This document shows, one piece after another, positions 1-7,066 of a DNA stretch of 64,000 nucleotides. The notes under the pieces were generated by a model. The model searched no databases, had not been told where the DNA came from, and was given only the letters and a program-made list of their open reading frames with translations. Within the stretch, counting starts at the first letter, position 1. The number at the start of each line of letters is the position of its first letter. This stretch comes from DATDCY01 sp964513745 (GTDB lineage: Bacteria > JAUVQV01 > DATDCY01). Position numbers and translations under genes: made by a program. Where the stretch lies: assembly GCA_964513745.1 (NCBI GenBank), contig CAZEOK010000001.1, forward strand, positions 13,633-77,632, given 5' to 3'.

Positions 1-1627
1 GCCCGAGCAAGGCATCGAGGGGAACCCCGTCGCCCAGCGCCTGCACCACGGCCCGGTGGAAGTGCAGCAGGAGATCGAGCAGCCGATGCTGCTTCGGCAA
101 TGAGCAGTACGCGTCGACCTCGTGGAAGGCGTTCTGGGCGAGAAAGGCCTCGCGGATCAGCTTGCCCGTCTCCAGCGCGATCCGGTCGGCTTCCGGGATG
201 GCGTCGAAGCCGACGAGTTGCACGACCTCCTGCAACTCCTCCTCCTTCTGGAGGATGGCCATCGCCTCACGGCGCTGCGCGGCCCAATCCGCCCCGCCTT
301 CGCGCGCGAAAAACTCCCGAAGGACCGGCGTGTAGAGGCTGTAACTCGTTTTCCAGTTGATCGCCGGGAAGTGCCGGCGGTGGGCAAGCGAGGCGTCGAG
401 GCCCCAGAACGCCCCCGCCACCCGCATCGAGGCCTGGGTGACGGGCTCGGAGAAATCCCCCCCCGGCGGGCTGATGGCGGCCACGATGCTCACCGATCCG
501 ACCCGCCCCTCGCCGGCGAGCAGCGATGCCCGCCCTGCCCGCTCGAAGAAGGTGCCCAGGCGGGTCGCCAGGTAGGTCGGATACCCCTCCTCCCCCGGCA
601 TCTCCTCGAGGCGCGAGGAGATCTCCCGAAGGGCCTCGGCCCAGCGGGAGATGGAGTCGGCCATCAGCGCCACCCGATACCCCATGTCGCGGTAGTACTC
701 GGCCAGCGTGATGCCCGTGTAGATCGAGGCTTCGCGGGCGGCCACGGGCATGTTCGAGGTGTTGGCCACGAGAATCGTGCGGCTCACCAGGGGGAGGCCC
801 GTTGCCGGGTCGATGAGCCGCGGGAAATCGGTCAGCACCTCGGTCATCTCGTTGCCCCGCTCGCCACAACCGACGTAGACGATGATGTCGGCGGCCGCGT
901 ATTTGGCCAGGGTCTGCTGGACAATGGTCTTGCCGGTGCCGAAGCCCCCGGGGATGACGGCGGTGCCCCCGGCGGCCGCGGGAAAGAGCGTGTCGAGGAC
1001 GCGCTGACCGGTGACGAAGGGGACCTCGGGATCGAGCTTCCTTCTCACCGGACGTGGGACGCGAACCGGCCACTCCTGCAGCAGCGTGATCACGCGGCCG
1101 TCCTCGAGCACGACCGCGGGATCGGTGACGGTCAGCGCGCCCGCACTCACCTCGGCAACGGTTCCGCTGAAGCCGGGCGGCGTCTGCACGCGGTGCAGCA
1201 CGGCTGCGGTCTCCTGCACGGTCCCGAGAAGCAGACCGGGAGAGACGACGGCGCCGCGCCCGACCGCCGGCGTGAAGTCCCACCGTGCCTCGCGAGAAAG
1301 GGCGGGGAGGTCGAGGCCGCGCGCGAGGAAATCACCACCGCGCGCCCGCAGGGCCTCCAGAGGACGTTGAACCCCGTCGTAGAGCGAGGAGAGCAGGCCG
1401 GGACCGAGCTCCGCCATGAACGGCCGGCCCGTGCTGCGCACCTGCTCCCCGAGGCCGAGGCCGCTCGTCTCCTCATAGACCTGCGCGGTGGCCACATCGC
1501 CCCGGAGGCGGATGATCTCCCCGATGAGCCCGGACTCGCCGACACGCAGCAGGTCGTACATCCGGGCCCCGGGGAGGCCTCGCACGTCGACCGCCGGCCC
1601 CGAGATGCGCACGATCCGCCCTGCCAT
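1..1627 (-). CDS. atpA: V/A-type ATP synthase/ATPase catalytic subunit A (3' end outside window)
   Basis: This is the nucleotide-binding catalytic subunit of the V1/A1 head, which couples ATP synthesis or hydrolysis to ion movement through the membrane I-K sector. The start is the ATG at 1627, preceded by a GAGAGG-like ribosome site and 4 nt after the subunit F stop. The N terminus (MAGRIVRISGPAVDV) is the family beta-barrel. A P-loop GGFGTGKT lies near residue 225, followed by CGERGNEMTEVL, NTSNMPVAAREASIYTG and ISPPGGDFSEPVT, all characteristic of A subunits and distinct from F-type beta. The reading frame stays open to base 1 (about 542 codons, ending in the C-terminal helical domain, QNAFHEVDAYCS). 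Only some 40-60 residues of a usual 580-600 should be missing. Subunits B and D would be expected just beyond the window. Confidence 0.95.
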   Translation of the reverse strand, partial: MAGRIVRISGPAVDVRGLPGARMYDLLRVGESGLIGEIIRLRGDVATAQVYEETSGLGLGEQVRSTGRPFMAELGPGLLSSLYDGVQRPLEALRARGGDFLARGLDLPALSREARWDFTPAVGRGAVVSPGLLLGTVQETAAVLHRVQTPPGFSGTVAEVSAGALTVTDPAVVLEDGRVITLLQEWPVRVPRPVRRKLDPEVPFVTGQRVLDTLFPAAAGGTAVIPGGFGTGKTIVQQTLAKYAAADIIVYVGCGERGNEMTEVLTDFPRLIDPATGLPLVSRTILVANTSNMPVAAREASIYTGITLAEYYRDMGYRVALMADSISRWAEALREISSRLEEMPGEEGYPTYLATRLGTFFERAGRASLLAGEGRVGSVSIVAAISPPGGDFSEPVTQASMRVAGAFWGLDASLAHRRHFPAINWKTSYSLYTPVLREFFAREGGADWAAQRREAMAILQKEEELQEVVQLVGFDAIPEADRIALETGKLIREAFLAQNAFHEVDAYCSLPKQHRLLDLLLHFHRAVVQALGDGVPLDALLG

Positions 1628-1631
1628 GCCG

Positions 1632-1967
1632 CTAGCCTCTCGTGATCTTCATCTGGTAGCCGATGGCCTGCCTGATCAGGCTCAGCACGTAGTCCTGGGC
1701 GGGCTCCTCGCGGGACCAGGCGTCAGGGAGGGGAATGGGGATGACCAGGGGGAGACTGAGCTTTTCAATCTTGCGGCGGGTGGCCTCGCTGAAAGCCTCC
1801 AGGAGGCTCTGCTTGATCAGGACCAGCGAGACGCTCCCCTCGGCGAGGCACTCCCGCAGGAGCCGCTCGGCATCTGCCGCTGAGCCCGCGGCCACGGCCT
1901 CCACCCCCGCGAGGCGGAAGCCAACGACCGAATCCGCGTCGGCGATGACTCGGCAGGTCCGCATCAT
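1632..1967 (-). CDS. atpF: V/A-type ATPase subunit F
   Basis: A 111-residue protein of the length and type of V/A subunit F, the small central-stalk subunit that sits with D on the rotor. It starts MMRTCRVIADADSVVGFRLAGVEA, matching the family start in which a conserved GF..AG segment follows an acidic turn. The middle carries LVLIKQSLLEAF and the C terminus LPLVIPIPLP, the beta-alpha pattern of this family. It lies 3 nt after the subunit C stop and 4 nt before subunit A, so it is translated within one operon. Two adjacent ATG codons are possible starts. Confidence 0.9.
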   Translation of the reverse strand: MMRTCRVIADADSVVGFRLAGVEAVAAGSAADAERLLRECLAEGSVSLVLIKQSLLEAFSEATRRKIEKLSLPLVIPIPLPDAWSREEPAQDYVLSLIRQAIGYQMKITRG

Positions 1968-1970
1968 CGT

Positions 1971-3029
1971 TCACCCCGCCGCGAACATGAGCGACTCGAT
2001 CTCTTCCCGGGGCAGCGCCGCGAACTTCCCGCGGGCGATGATCCGCAGGTTGGTGACCTCGTTCACCTTGCGCCAGAGATAGCCGACGGTGAAGGCGATC
2101 GAGAGCGGGTCGCGCAGCACCAGACGCGTCATCTCGCGGATGAAGCAGGTGTGCAGGGATCGTTCAAGCGCAAAAAGACGCCGGTACTCCAGGTAGCGGC
2201 GGACCTTCTCGGCAAGACAGGCGGTGAATGGGGAGGACGGCATCGCCGCGATGAACTCCGGCAGGGTGCCGGCGGCGCAAAGCCGCTCGAAGACCGGCAG
2301 CGTGATGGTCTTCCCCCCGGGAATGAAGATAGCGGCGGGGCGGGTCTCCGTCGTCCCGTGGTGTACGGCGCGCAGCGCGTAGCTGAGCAAGGCGAGATCG
2401 ATCTCCCGGCGCAGGCAGTCGGCGACCACGGCGTCATTGGACCTGCCACGGTCGAGACCGCGCAGCGCGGTCGTGAAAAAGCTGCGGTCGAGCGCCACTT
2501 CGAGCGCATGGAAGTCGCCGCGCTCGCGATAGGCGGGATAGGCCCCGCGCAGCGTCGCGGCATAGGGAATCCGCCACTGCGCGAGCAGGTCGATCGCGGT
2601 GCTCACGTCCGCCTGCCGGACCAGCTCCTGGAGGGCCATCTCATCGAGCCTCCCGAAGGGGATCGTGCTCCCCATGACCGCTTCGAGCGCGGCCCCGGCG
2701 TGGCGGCCACGGAGCACGGTCTTGAGGTTGAAGGTCTCCCAGCGGCCCAGGAGGATGGTCAACAGCTCCCGGGGCCGGCCGGAGACGATGCGCACGATGT
2801 GACCGATGGTTCCCTGGAAGTCGCGCCGCAACCCCTCCTCGACGCCGGCGATCCCTTTCCTGATGGTTAACGAAAGCCCGACTGCGGGGGCGTACGCAGT
2901 GGATTCGAGAAAGGACACCAGCTCCTCGAGGGAACCGGACCCCAGTGCCTTCTCGTATTCCCGCTCCGAGATCAACAGCCCCGCAAGGCTGCGCACCCGC
3001 GCATTGAGGTACCCGTAGTCGTCGGTCAC
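1971..3029 (-). CDS. atpC: V/A-type ATPase subunit C (d-like)
   Basis: This 352-residue subunit links the central stalk to the membrane c/K ring. The start is a GTG at 3029 overlapping the subunit E stop (GTGA). A much longer open frame continues upstream, but that part is only an out-of-frame reading of the E gene. The N terminus TDDYGYLNARVRSLAGLLIS is typical, since the family begins with YGYLNARVRAM-type sequences. The mostly helical remainder contains YLWRKVNEVTNLRIIARGKF, the conserved C-terminal motif. Its length fits the usual 330-355 residues. The position between E and F is canonical. Confidence 0.93.
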   Translation of the reverse strand: MTDDYGYLNARVRSLAGLLISEREYEKALGSGSLEELVSFLESTAYAPAVGLSLTIRKGIAGVEEGLRRDFQGTIGHIVRIVSGRPRELLTILLGRWETFNLKTVLRGRHAGAALEAVMGSTIPFGRLDEMALQELVRQADVSTAIDLLAQWRIPYAATLRGAYPAYRERGDFHALEVALDRSFFTTALRGLDRGRSNDAVVADCLRREIDLALLSYALRAVHHGTTETRPAAIFIPGGKTITLPVFERLCAAGTLPEFIAAMPSSPFTACLAEKVRRYLEYRRLFALERSLHTCFIREMTRLVLRDPLSIAFTVGYLWRKVNEVTNLRIIARGKFAALPREEIESLMFAAG

Positions 3030-3631
3030 GACTGCGCACCCGCGTCGTGCAGGCCGAGGAGGATCAGGCCCGCCTCCTGAAGGAGCAGGGGGCGGGCCCA
3101 CTCCAGCCGGTCGGCGATGCTGTTGCGGCAGACAAAACGCCCTTCCGGTCCCGCTGCGGTTTCCAGGCCGCCGAGCGGCATGTCCGCTTCCTCGATGCGG
3201 ACATCGCGGTCGAGGCGGCGGGCGTGCTCCTCGACAGCCTGCCGGTCCTCCCGGCGGCAGCGGACGGTGACCGGGTCGGAGGACTCCACGAGGCACTCCG
3301 CGAGCAGGAGCCCGAGGATCTCCCGGTACTCCCGCGTTTCCATCAGGCCGCCGAGCCGCACGTCGAGCGCGCACAAGGCAGCTTCGACGACCTGGATCTG
3401 CGCAGTCGAGATCTCCCGCCTGGCTTCGATCCTGGCGGCGCTGACGATCCGGGAGGCCTCCCCGGCCGCCGCCTCTGCCCCCCGGGCCCGGGCGCTCCCG
3501 AGCAGGCCTTCGCGCTGCGTCTCGGCCGCGCGGATGACGGCTCGCGCTTCCTCGTCGGCATGGGCGAGTATCTCGTCGCACTGCCGGCGGGCCTGTTCCC
3601 CGATGGCCTGGATCAGTTCTTCGTAGCCCAT
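3026..3631 (-). CDS. atpE: V/A-type ATPase subunit E (peripheral stalk)
   Basis: A 201-residue protein starting MGYEELIQAIGEQARRQCDEI. The first half is an Ala/Glu/Arg-rich coiled coil (ADEEARAVIRAAETQREGLL) and the second half is a globular alpha/beta domain that docks on the A/B head, as in other E subunits. The frame is open upstream to a further methionine at 3742, but that 37-residue extension is Pro/Gly/Arg-rich and unlike the family, so the ATG at 3631 is preferred although its ribosome site is weak. It overlaps subunit C by 4 nt. A 222-nt gap separates it from subunit K; there I see only a short GC-rich hairpin just upstream of the start and no gene. Confidence 0.88.
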   Translation of the reverse strand: MGYEELIQAIGEQARRQCDEILAHADEEARAVIRAAETQREGLLGSARARGAEAAAGEASRIVSAARIEARREISTAQIQVVEAALCALDVRLGGLMETREYREILGLLLAECLVESSDPVTVRCRREDRQAVEEHARRLDRDVRIEEADMPLGGLETAAGPEGRFVCRNSIADRLEWARPLLLQEAGLILLGLHDAGAQS

Positions 3632-3853
3632 TGATGAGGCTGTCCGTTCCCGCGCAGCCTGCGGGGTCCTGTCTTTGCAGACCACGCTCCGCGCCACCCC
3701 CTGGCCTGGATGTGTTCCCTCACCCGGCGTGCCCTCCGGCATGTCTCATGTCCCGGTCATTCGCGACGCCTTGCATCCGGACCCTGTTGAGTGCCTGCTC
3801 ATTTCGAGTTTCCCGACTACCTGACAAGCGCCTGGCAGCACATTTCCAGCGAA

Positions 3854-4183
3854 TCACATGAACAGGATGATCGCCGCGACGACGAAACCCAGGATGACCA
3901 CGGTCTCGGGCAGGGCCAGCAGGATGATCACCACGCCCAGCGACTCTGGCTTCTCGGCAATCGCGCCCACACCGGCGGCCCCGATCCGCGACTGGGCGAT
4001 GCCCGTCCCGAGACCCGCAAGGCCGATCGCCAATCCTGCGCCAAGCGCGAGCAAACCCCGATCACCGCGGCTTACCGCGGCCCCAGCCGCCTGACTCCTT
4101 TCCGGCTCTTCCGCCAGCGCCCAGCCGGCGGCCAGGACCGCTGTCGCCAGGCTCAATGCCACCACCAGCCTCCGCAGCTTCAT
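3854..4183 (-). CDS. atpK: V/A-type ATPase membrane rotor subunit K (proteolipid)
   Basis: This 109-residue proteolipid forms the ion-binding rotor ring. An N-terminal segment that looks like a cleavable signal peptide (to about residue 25) is followed by a single helical hairpin. Helix 1 contains GLGTGIAQSRIG with Gln64; helix 2 contains LPETVVILGFVVA with the ion-carrying Glu93 followed by Thr94. The single hairpin is c-subunit-like, whereas many bacterial and eukaryotic K/c proteins are duplicated. Gln in helix 1 together with Glu-Thr in helix 2 resembles the sodium-binding ligand set of Na+-coupled rings. It starts 1 nt after the subunit I stop and is followed by a 222-nt gap, which might allow separate control of this high-copy subunit. 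Confidence 0.9.
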   Translation of the reverse strand: MKLRRLVVALSLATAVLAAGWALAEEPERSQAAGAAVSRGDRGLLALGAGLAIGLAGLGTGIAQSRIGAAGVGAIAEKPESLGVVIILLALPETVVILGFVVAAIILFM

Positions 4184-4184
4184 G

Positions 4185-6083
4185 TCAGACTCCCCTCCGT
4201 CGTCTCAACGGTTTGTACTCGGCACCCCCGGTCTCGTAGAACTTTGTGAAGAACTCCACCAGGTGCAGGCGCATGGCGTGGATGGTCGGGCTGAAGACGC
4301 AGAGGACGATGTTGACAAGGTGGAGAAGAACCGCCGCGACGACCCCCCAGAGGGTCCGGCTGCCGATCTCGTTCGCGACCATGGCGAGAATTACCCCGGC
4401 GAGGCCCACGGCCATCAGGCGAGCGTACGAAAGGACATTGCCCACGGTGGAGAGCAGCTCGATGGGGGCCGCGAAACCTCCCCCGGCGATCCAGATGGCG
4501 AGACCGGCGAGCAGCAGGATCGCCGCCGGCGCCAGCAGCGAGCGGCTCACCGCCCCCGCCAGGGCGGCGACGATCAGGATCAGCGCGGCGAGCGCCGCCG
4601 ACTGCCCGACGCGGTGCCGGAGACCGGCTCGGTGACCCGTCCTGATGGCATTGACCATGCCGAGACCGAGACCCAGGAAAACGTGGAGACAGCCGATGCC
4701 GACGCCCAGTCCGAGGAAGAACGGCATCGACGTGACGCGGTTGAGGATCGGGTGGAGCGGCCTCATGCCGAACGCCTCGCCTAACGTGCCGAAGAACTCG
4801 CCGAAGACCAGGCCGAAAAGCACCGCGGCGCTCGACGAGTAAAGGACGACGGTGGCGAGATCTCGCATCCGGCCCGTGGTGGCGCAATGCCTGCGCAGCA
4901 GCAGCGCGAGGACGGCGATGGCGAGCCCGTAGCCGGCGTCGCCGACAATGAGCCCGAAGAACAGCGGGAAAAAGAACGCGAGGAGCCAGGTGGGGTCCAC
5001 GGTCCGGTAGACCGGCAGCGGCAGGAGCCGGAGGAAGACCTCGAAGGGGCGGATCAGGGACGGATTGAGCAAGTGAACGGGAGCCTGCCGCTCGTCCGCG
5101 CGGGAAACGGGGAGCTCTTCGACGACGATCTGTCCCGCGGCGATCTCCCCGATCCCACGATGCAGCTGAGCCAGGGACTTCACGGGAATCCAGCCCGGGA
5201 TGACGAACGAGTACCGGGTCCTGAAGAAGGAGGAGCGCATGCCAATCTGCTGAAGCCTGGCGGCGAGGTCCTCGTTCAGGGTCTCGAGCCAGGGGCGCCA
5301 CGTGGCCGACAGGTGCGCCAGCTCGACATCGATGGCCTGCAACTCCTCGGGAAGCTCCCGTCCCTGGTCTGCCATCTCCTCCAGCGCGGCCTTGAGAGGG
5401 AGCTCCCGGATCTCGGCCGGGAGCTTCAGCTCGCTCAGGTTCCGGTCCCAGAGAAGCGCGCGGACCTTCGCGGCGTCGCTGCGGCCGTAGAGGACGAGGG
5501 CGGCAAGGGTGTGCTCGTCCACTGCCGCGGAAAAGACCTGGACGTGCCCGCCGGTCGCGCGCTTGAGCTCCTCTTCGAGGAGGCCGACAGCCTCCTCGTG
5601 CGCCCGCGAGATGGTCAGGCCGACCATCTCGAGGTGCGCGGCATCCCCGGCACGCTCCACGAGGGGCAGGATGGCGCTGACCATCTTCTGGTACTTGGCC
5701 AGGAGAGAGAGCCGGTCGGCAGCCACCTTCCTCCGGCCTGAGAGTGACTCGATGCGCTGGAAGAGTTCTCCCGCGATCCGCGGCGCCTCCCCGGCCGCAG
5801 GGTCGACGTCGGGGGCGCGCGGGCCGGACGCCGTATCCCCGTTTTTTCGGGGAGGCAGCAGGGTCAGGCTCCTGCGGACCTTTTCGTAGAGCCCTTCGAG
5901 CTCCGTCCGCTTGTTGATTGCCTCGCGATCCTCGGCCCTGCGGTCGCGCACCTGCACCCGGGACACGAGGGCGGGGGGGAGCGGCTCGAGGTGAAACACC
6001 CCCATCTCGCAGAGAAAACGCGTCACCTCGTCGAGGAGTTCTGTAGGCCCGTAGAGGCGCACCCTCGCCATCGGGACGATCAT
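4185..6083 (-). CDS. atpI: V/A-type ATPase membrane subunit I (a-like stator)
   Basis: A 632-residue subunit that provides the ion half-channels facing the K ring. The N-terminal about 330 residues are soluble and coiled-coil-rich (MIVPMARVRLYGPTELLDEV at the start, a family hallmark). The C-terminal half has about seven to eight membrane segments, including AFFFPLFFGLIVGDAGYG, which matches the conserved P.FFG...GD.GYG motif, and STVGNVLSYARLMAVGLAG, which contains the conserved Arg of the ion path. The ATG at 6083 overlaps the stop of the G/H subunit (ATGA). The size matches the usual 600-660 residues. Confidence 0.95.
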   Translation of the reverse strand: MIVPMARVRLYGPTELLDEVTRFLCEMGVFHLEPLPPALVSRVQVRDRRAEDREAINKRTELEGLYEKVRRSLTLLPPRKNGDTASGPRAPDVDPAAGEAPRIAGELFQRIESLSGRRKVAADRLSLLAKYQKMVSAILPLVERAGDAAHLEMVGLTISRAHEEAVGLLEEELKRATGGHVQVFSAAVDEHTLAALVLYGRSDAAKVRALLWDRNLSELKLPAEIRELPLKAALEEMADQGRELPEELQAIDVELAHLSATWRPWLETLNEDLAARLQQIGMRSSFFRTRYSFVIPGWIPVKSLAQLHRGIGEIAAGQIVVEELPVSRADERQAPVHLLNPSLIRPFEVFLRLLPLPVYRTVDPTWLLAFFFPLFFGLIVGDAGYGLAIAVLALLLRRHCATTGRMRDLATVVLYSSSAAVLFGLVFGEFFGTLGEAFGMRPLHPILNRVTSMPFFLGLGVGIGCLHVFLGLGLGMVNAIRTGHRAGLRHRVGQSAALAALILIVAALAGAVSRSLLAPAAILLLAGLAIWIAGGGFAAPIELLSTVGNVLSYARLMAVGLAGVILAMVANEIGSRTLWGVVAAVLLHLVNIVLCVFSPTIHAMRLHLVEFFTKFYETGGAEYKPLRRRRGV

Positions 6084-6463
6084 GGCCCGTGCCCCTCCTG
6101 CCGAACGGGGAGAATCAGGGACTGCAGGTGCCGTGCGGCCAGATCGACGCGCTCGCGGGGCACAGCGCGGATCGCGGCCGCCCTCCCCGTCCCCTCCGAC
6201 AGGATCTCTTCGGCTGCCCGGCGGGCCTGGTCGAGAATGTCCGCGCTCGCCAGGGCGTACACCCTGTCAGCCTCCGCGCGGTAGCCCGCGACGATTTCAT
6301 CGCCGCGGCGATGTGCCTCACGGAGTTTTTCGGCGGCAGCCTCCCGCGCAGCGCGAAGCATGCCCTCGATCTCCTGCTCGCGCCTGTTGATGCGGGCAAG
6401 GATTTCAAATTCTGCCTCGGCGCGGGGGGAACTCTCCGCTCCAGGGACGGCTTTCGGGACCAC
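6080..6463 (-). CDS. V/A-type ATPase peripheral-stalk subunit G/H
   Basis: First gene of the ATPase operon, 127 residues. It is almost entirely a charged coiled coil rich in Ala, Glu and Arg (for example RREQEIEGMLRAAREAAAEK), as expected for the G/H stalk partner of subunit E. The start is the GTG at 6463, set by a strong AAGGAGG ribosome site 5-6 nt upstream. The stop overlaps the start of subunit I. Low-complexity stalk subunits are weakly conserved, so the assignment rests on operon position, length and coiled-coil character rather than on a sequence motif. Confidence 0.8.
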   Translation of the reverse strand: MVPKAVPGAESSPRAEAEFEILARINRREQEIEGMLRAAREAAAEKLREAHRRGDEIVAGYRAEADRVYALASADILDQARRAAEEILSEGTGRAAAIRAVPRERVDLAARHLQSLILPVRQEGHGP

Positions 6464-6502
6464 GGGACCTCCTTCCTTTTTTCAGTCGGGAGTCCTGGCG
6501 TC

Positions 6503-6531
6503 ATTTAATTCCTGTAGGGCGAAGATGTAAA
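6503..6531 (-). promoter_or_regulatory. Putative sigma70-type promoter of the V/A-ATPase operon
   Basis: On the minus strand TTTACA (6531-6526) and TTAAAT (6508-6503) are separated by exactly 17 nt. Transcription would start near 6496, about 33 nt upstream of the GTG start of the first ATPase gene. The region is locally AT-rich within a GC-rich genome. Each box is an imperfect match, so this is a prediction. Confidence 0.45.
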
Positions 6532-6610
6532 GTAATTTACGCCAACTCGACCGCCGGCCGCCGGGAGCGGGATGCCTTCATTCTCCGGGGGAAAGGGGTA
6601 CAATACCGCC

Positions 6611-6805
6611 ATGGAACCGAGGGGTGAGAAGAGAGTGCCGCGGTGCTCCTCGTGCGGCGGGCGGCTCGAGCTCGGTTACGGCTGACGGGGGGTGATCCTC
6701 CGCTGCCGTGACTGCAGCCGGGAAGAGACCGTGGGCGCGCACCTGGACGAGATCGACGAGCAGACCTGGGAGCGAATCGCCTCCCGGCGTTGCGACCGCG
6801 CCTGA
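6611..6805 (+). CDS. Probable selenoprotein: small dual-CXXC protein with in-frame TGA (Sec25)
   Basis: Read through an in-frame TGA at 6683-6685, this gives a 64-residue protein ending at the TGA at 6803. It has CSSC (Cys12-Cys15), then the TGA at codon 25 (context GYG-U-RGV), then CRDC (Cys32-Cys35), and a C terminus ending WERIASRRCDRA. From memory this matches the family annotated as dual CXXC motif small (seleno)protein, in which a Cys or Sec lies between two CXXC pairs and the tail ends in a CDR-type motif. A metal-binding or thiol/selenol redox role is plausible but unproven. Conservation continues in the same frame on both sides of the TGA, and a SECIS-like hairpin lies just downstream. 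The ATG at 6611 gives family-like length. An in-frame ATG at 6572 has a better ribosome site (GGGAGCGGG) and would add 13 residues. The alternative is a simple nonsense mutation. Confidence 0.72.
6699..6722 (+). promoter_or_regulatory. Putative bacterial SECIS element within the selenoprotein reading frame
   Basis: GCTGC (6702-6706) pairs with GCAGC (6714-6718) around the 7-nt loop CGTGACT. The stem extends outward by C6701-G6720, C6700-G6721 and a T-G wobble if C6719 is bulged. The loop begins 21 nt after the TGA and has a G in its second position followed by T. This is within the spacing and loop rules known for bacterial SECIS elements read by SelB. It was folded by eye only. Confidence 0.55.
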
Positions 6806-6823
6806 CAAGCCGGGCGCTGTGCA

Positions 6824-6836
6824 GGGGGCTGCCCCC
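6824..6836 (+). other. Short GC stem-loop between the selenoprotein and desulforedoxin genes
   Basis: GGGGG (6824-6828) and CCCCC (6832-6836) can pair around a 3-nt loop, 18 nt after the selenoprotein stop. No T tract follows, so it is not a standard intrinsic terminator. It could stabilise an mRNA end or be chance in this GC-rich DNA. Confidence 0.25.
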
Positions 6837-6897
6837 GGATGTGGGGTCGAGTGCACAGACGGGCTGAATGGTCGACGAACAACGAAAAGGGAGCGTC

Positions 6898-7023
6898 ATG
6901 GGCGTGAAGAAGATCGGCGAACAGTACCGGTGCAGCATCTGCGGCAATGAAGTCGAGGTCACGAAGGTCGGCGGCGGCGAACTCGTCTGCTGCGGCAAGC
7001 CGATGGGGAAGACTGCGGGTTGA
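6898..7023 (+). CDS. Desulforedoxin-type rubredoxin-like iron protein
   Basis: A 41-residue protein, too short for most gene callers. It has YRCSICGNEVEV (Cys12, Cys15) and ELVCCGKPM (Cys31, Cys32). This CXXC...CC arrangement around a GGG turn is the Fe(SCys)4 fold of desulforedoxin and of the N-terminal domain of desulfoferrodoxin. Such proteins carry electrons in the cytoplasm of anaerobes, often in superoxide reduction. No superoxide reductase domain follows, so it is a stand-alone domain. An AAAGGGAG ribosome site lies 4 nt before the ATG at 6898. It sits 92 nt after the dual-CXXC gene and 43 nt before livK, so the two small genes may share a transcript. Confidence 0.88.
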   Translation: MGVKKIGEQYRCSICGNEVEVTKVGGGELVCCGKPMGKTAG

Positions 7024-7066
7024 CGGCAGCGCCGCACGCCTGCGATTCTGGAGGAGCAACCGGACC

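Noticed and set aside
122..1645. 507-codon open frame on the plus strand opposite ATPase subunit A
   Set aside because: It is the antisense shadow of the minus-strand A-subunit gene, which has clear motifs. High GC gives long spurious frames.
6683..6685. TGA as an ordinary nonsense mutation
   Set aside because: Not excluded, but disfavoured: family-like sequence continues in frame, the position is Cys/Sec in the family as I recall it, and a SECIS-like stem follows.
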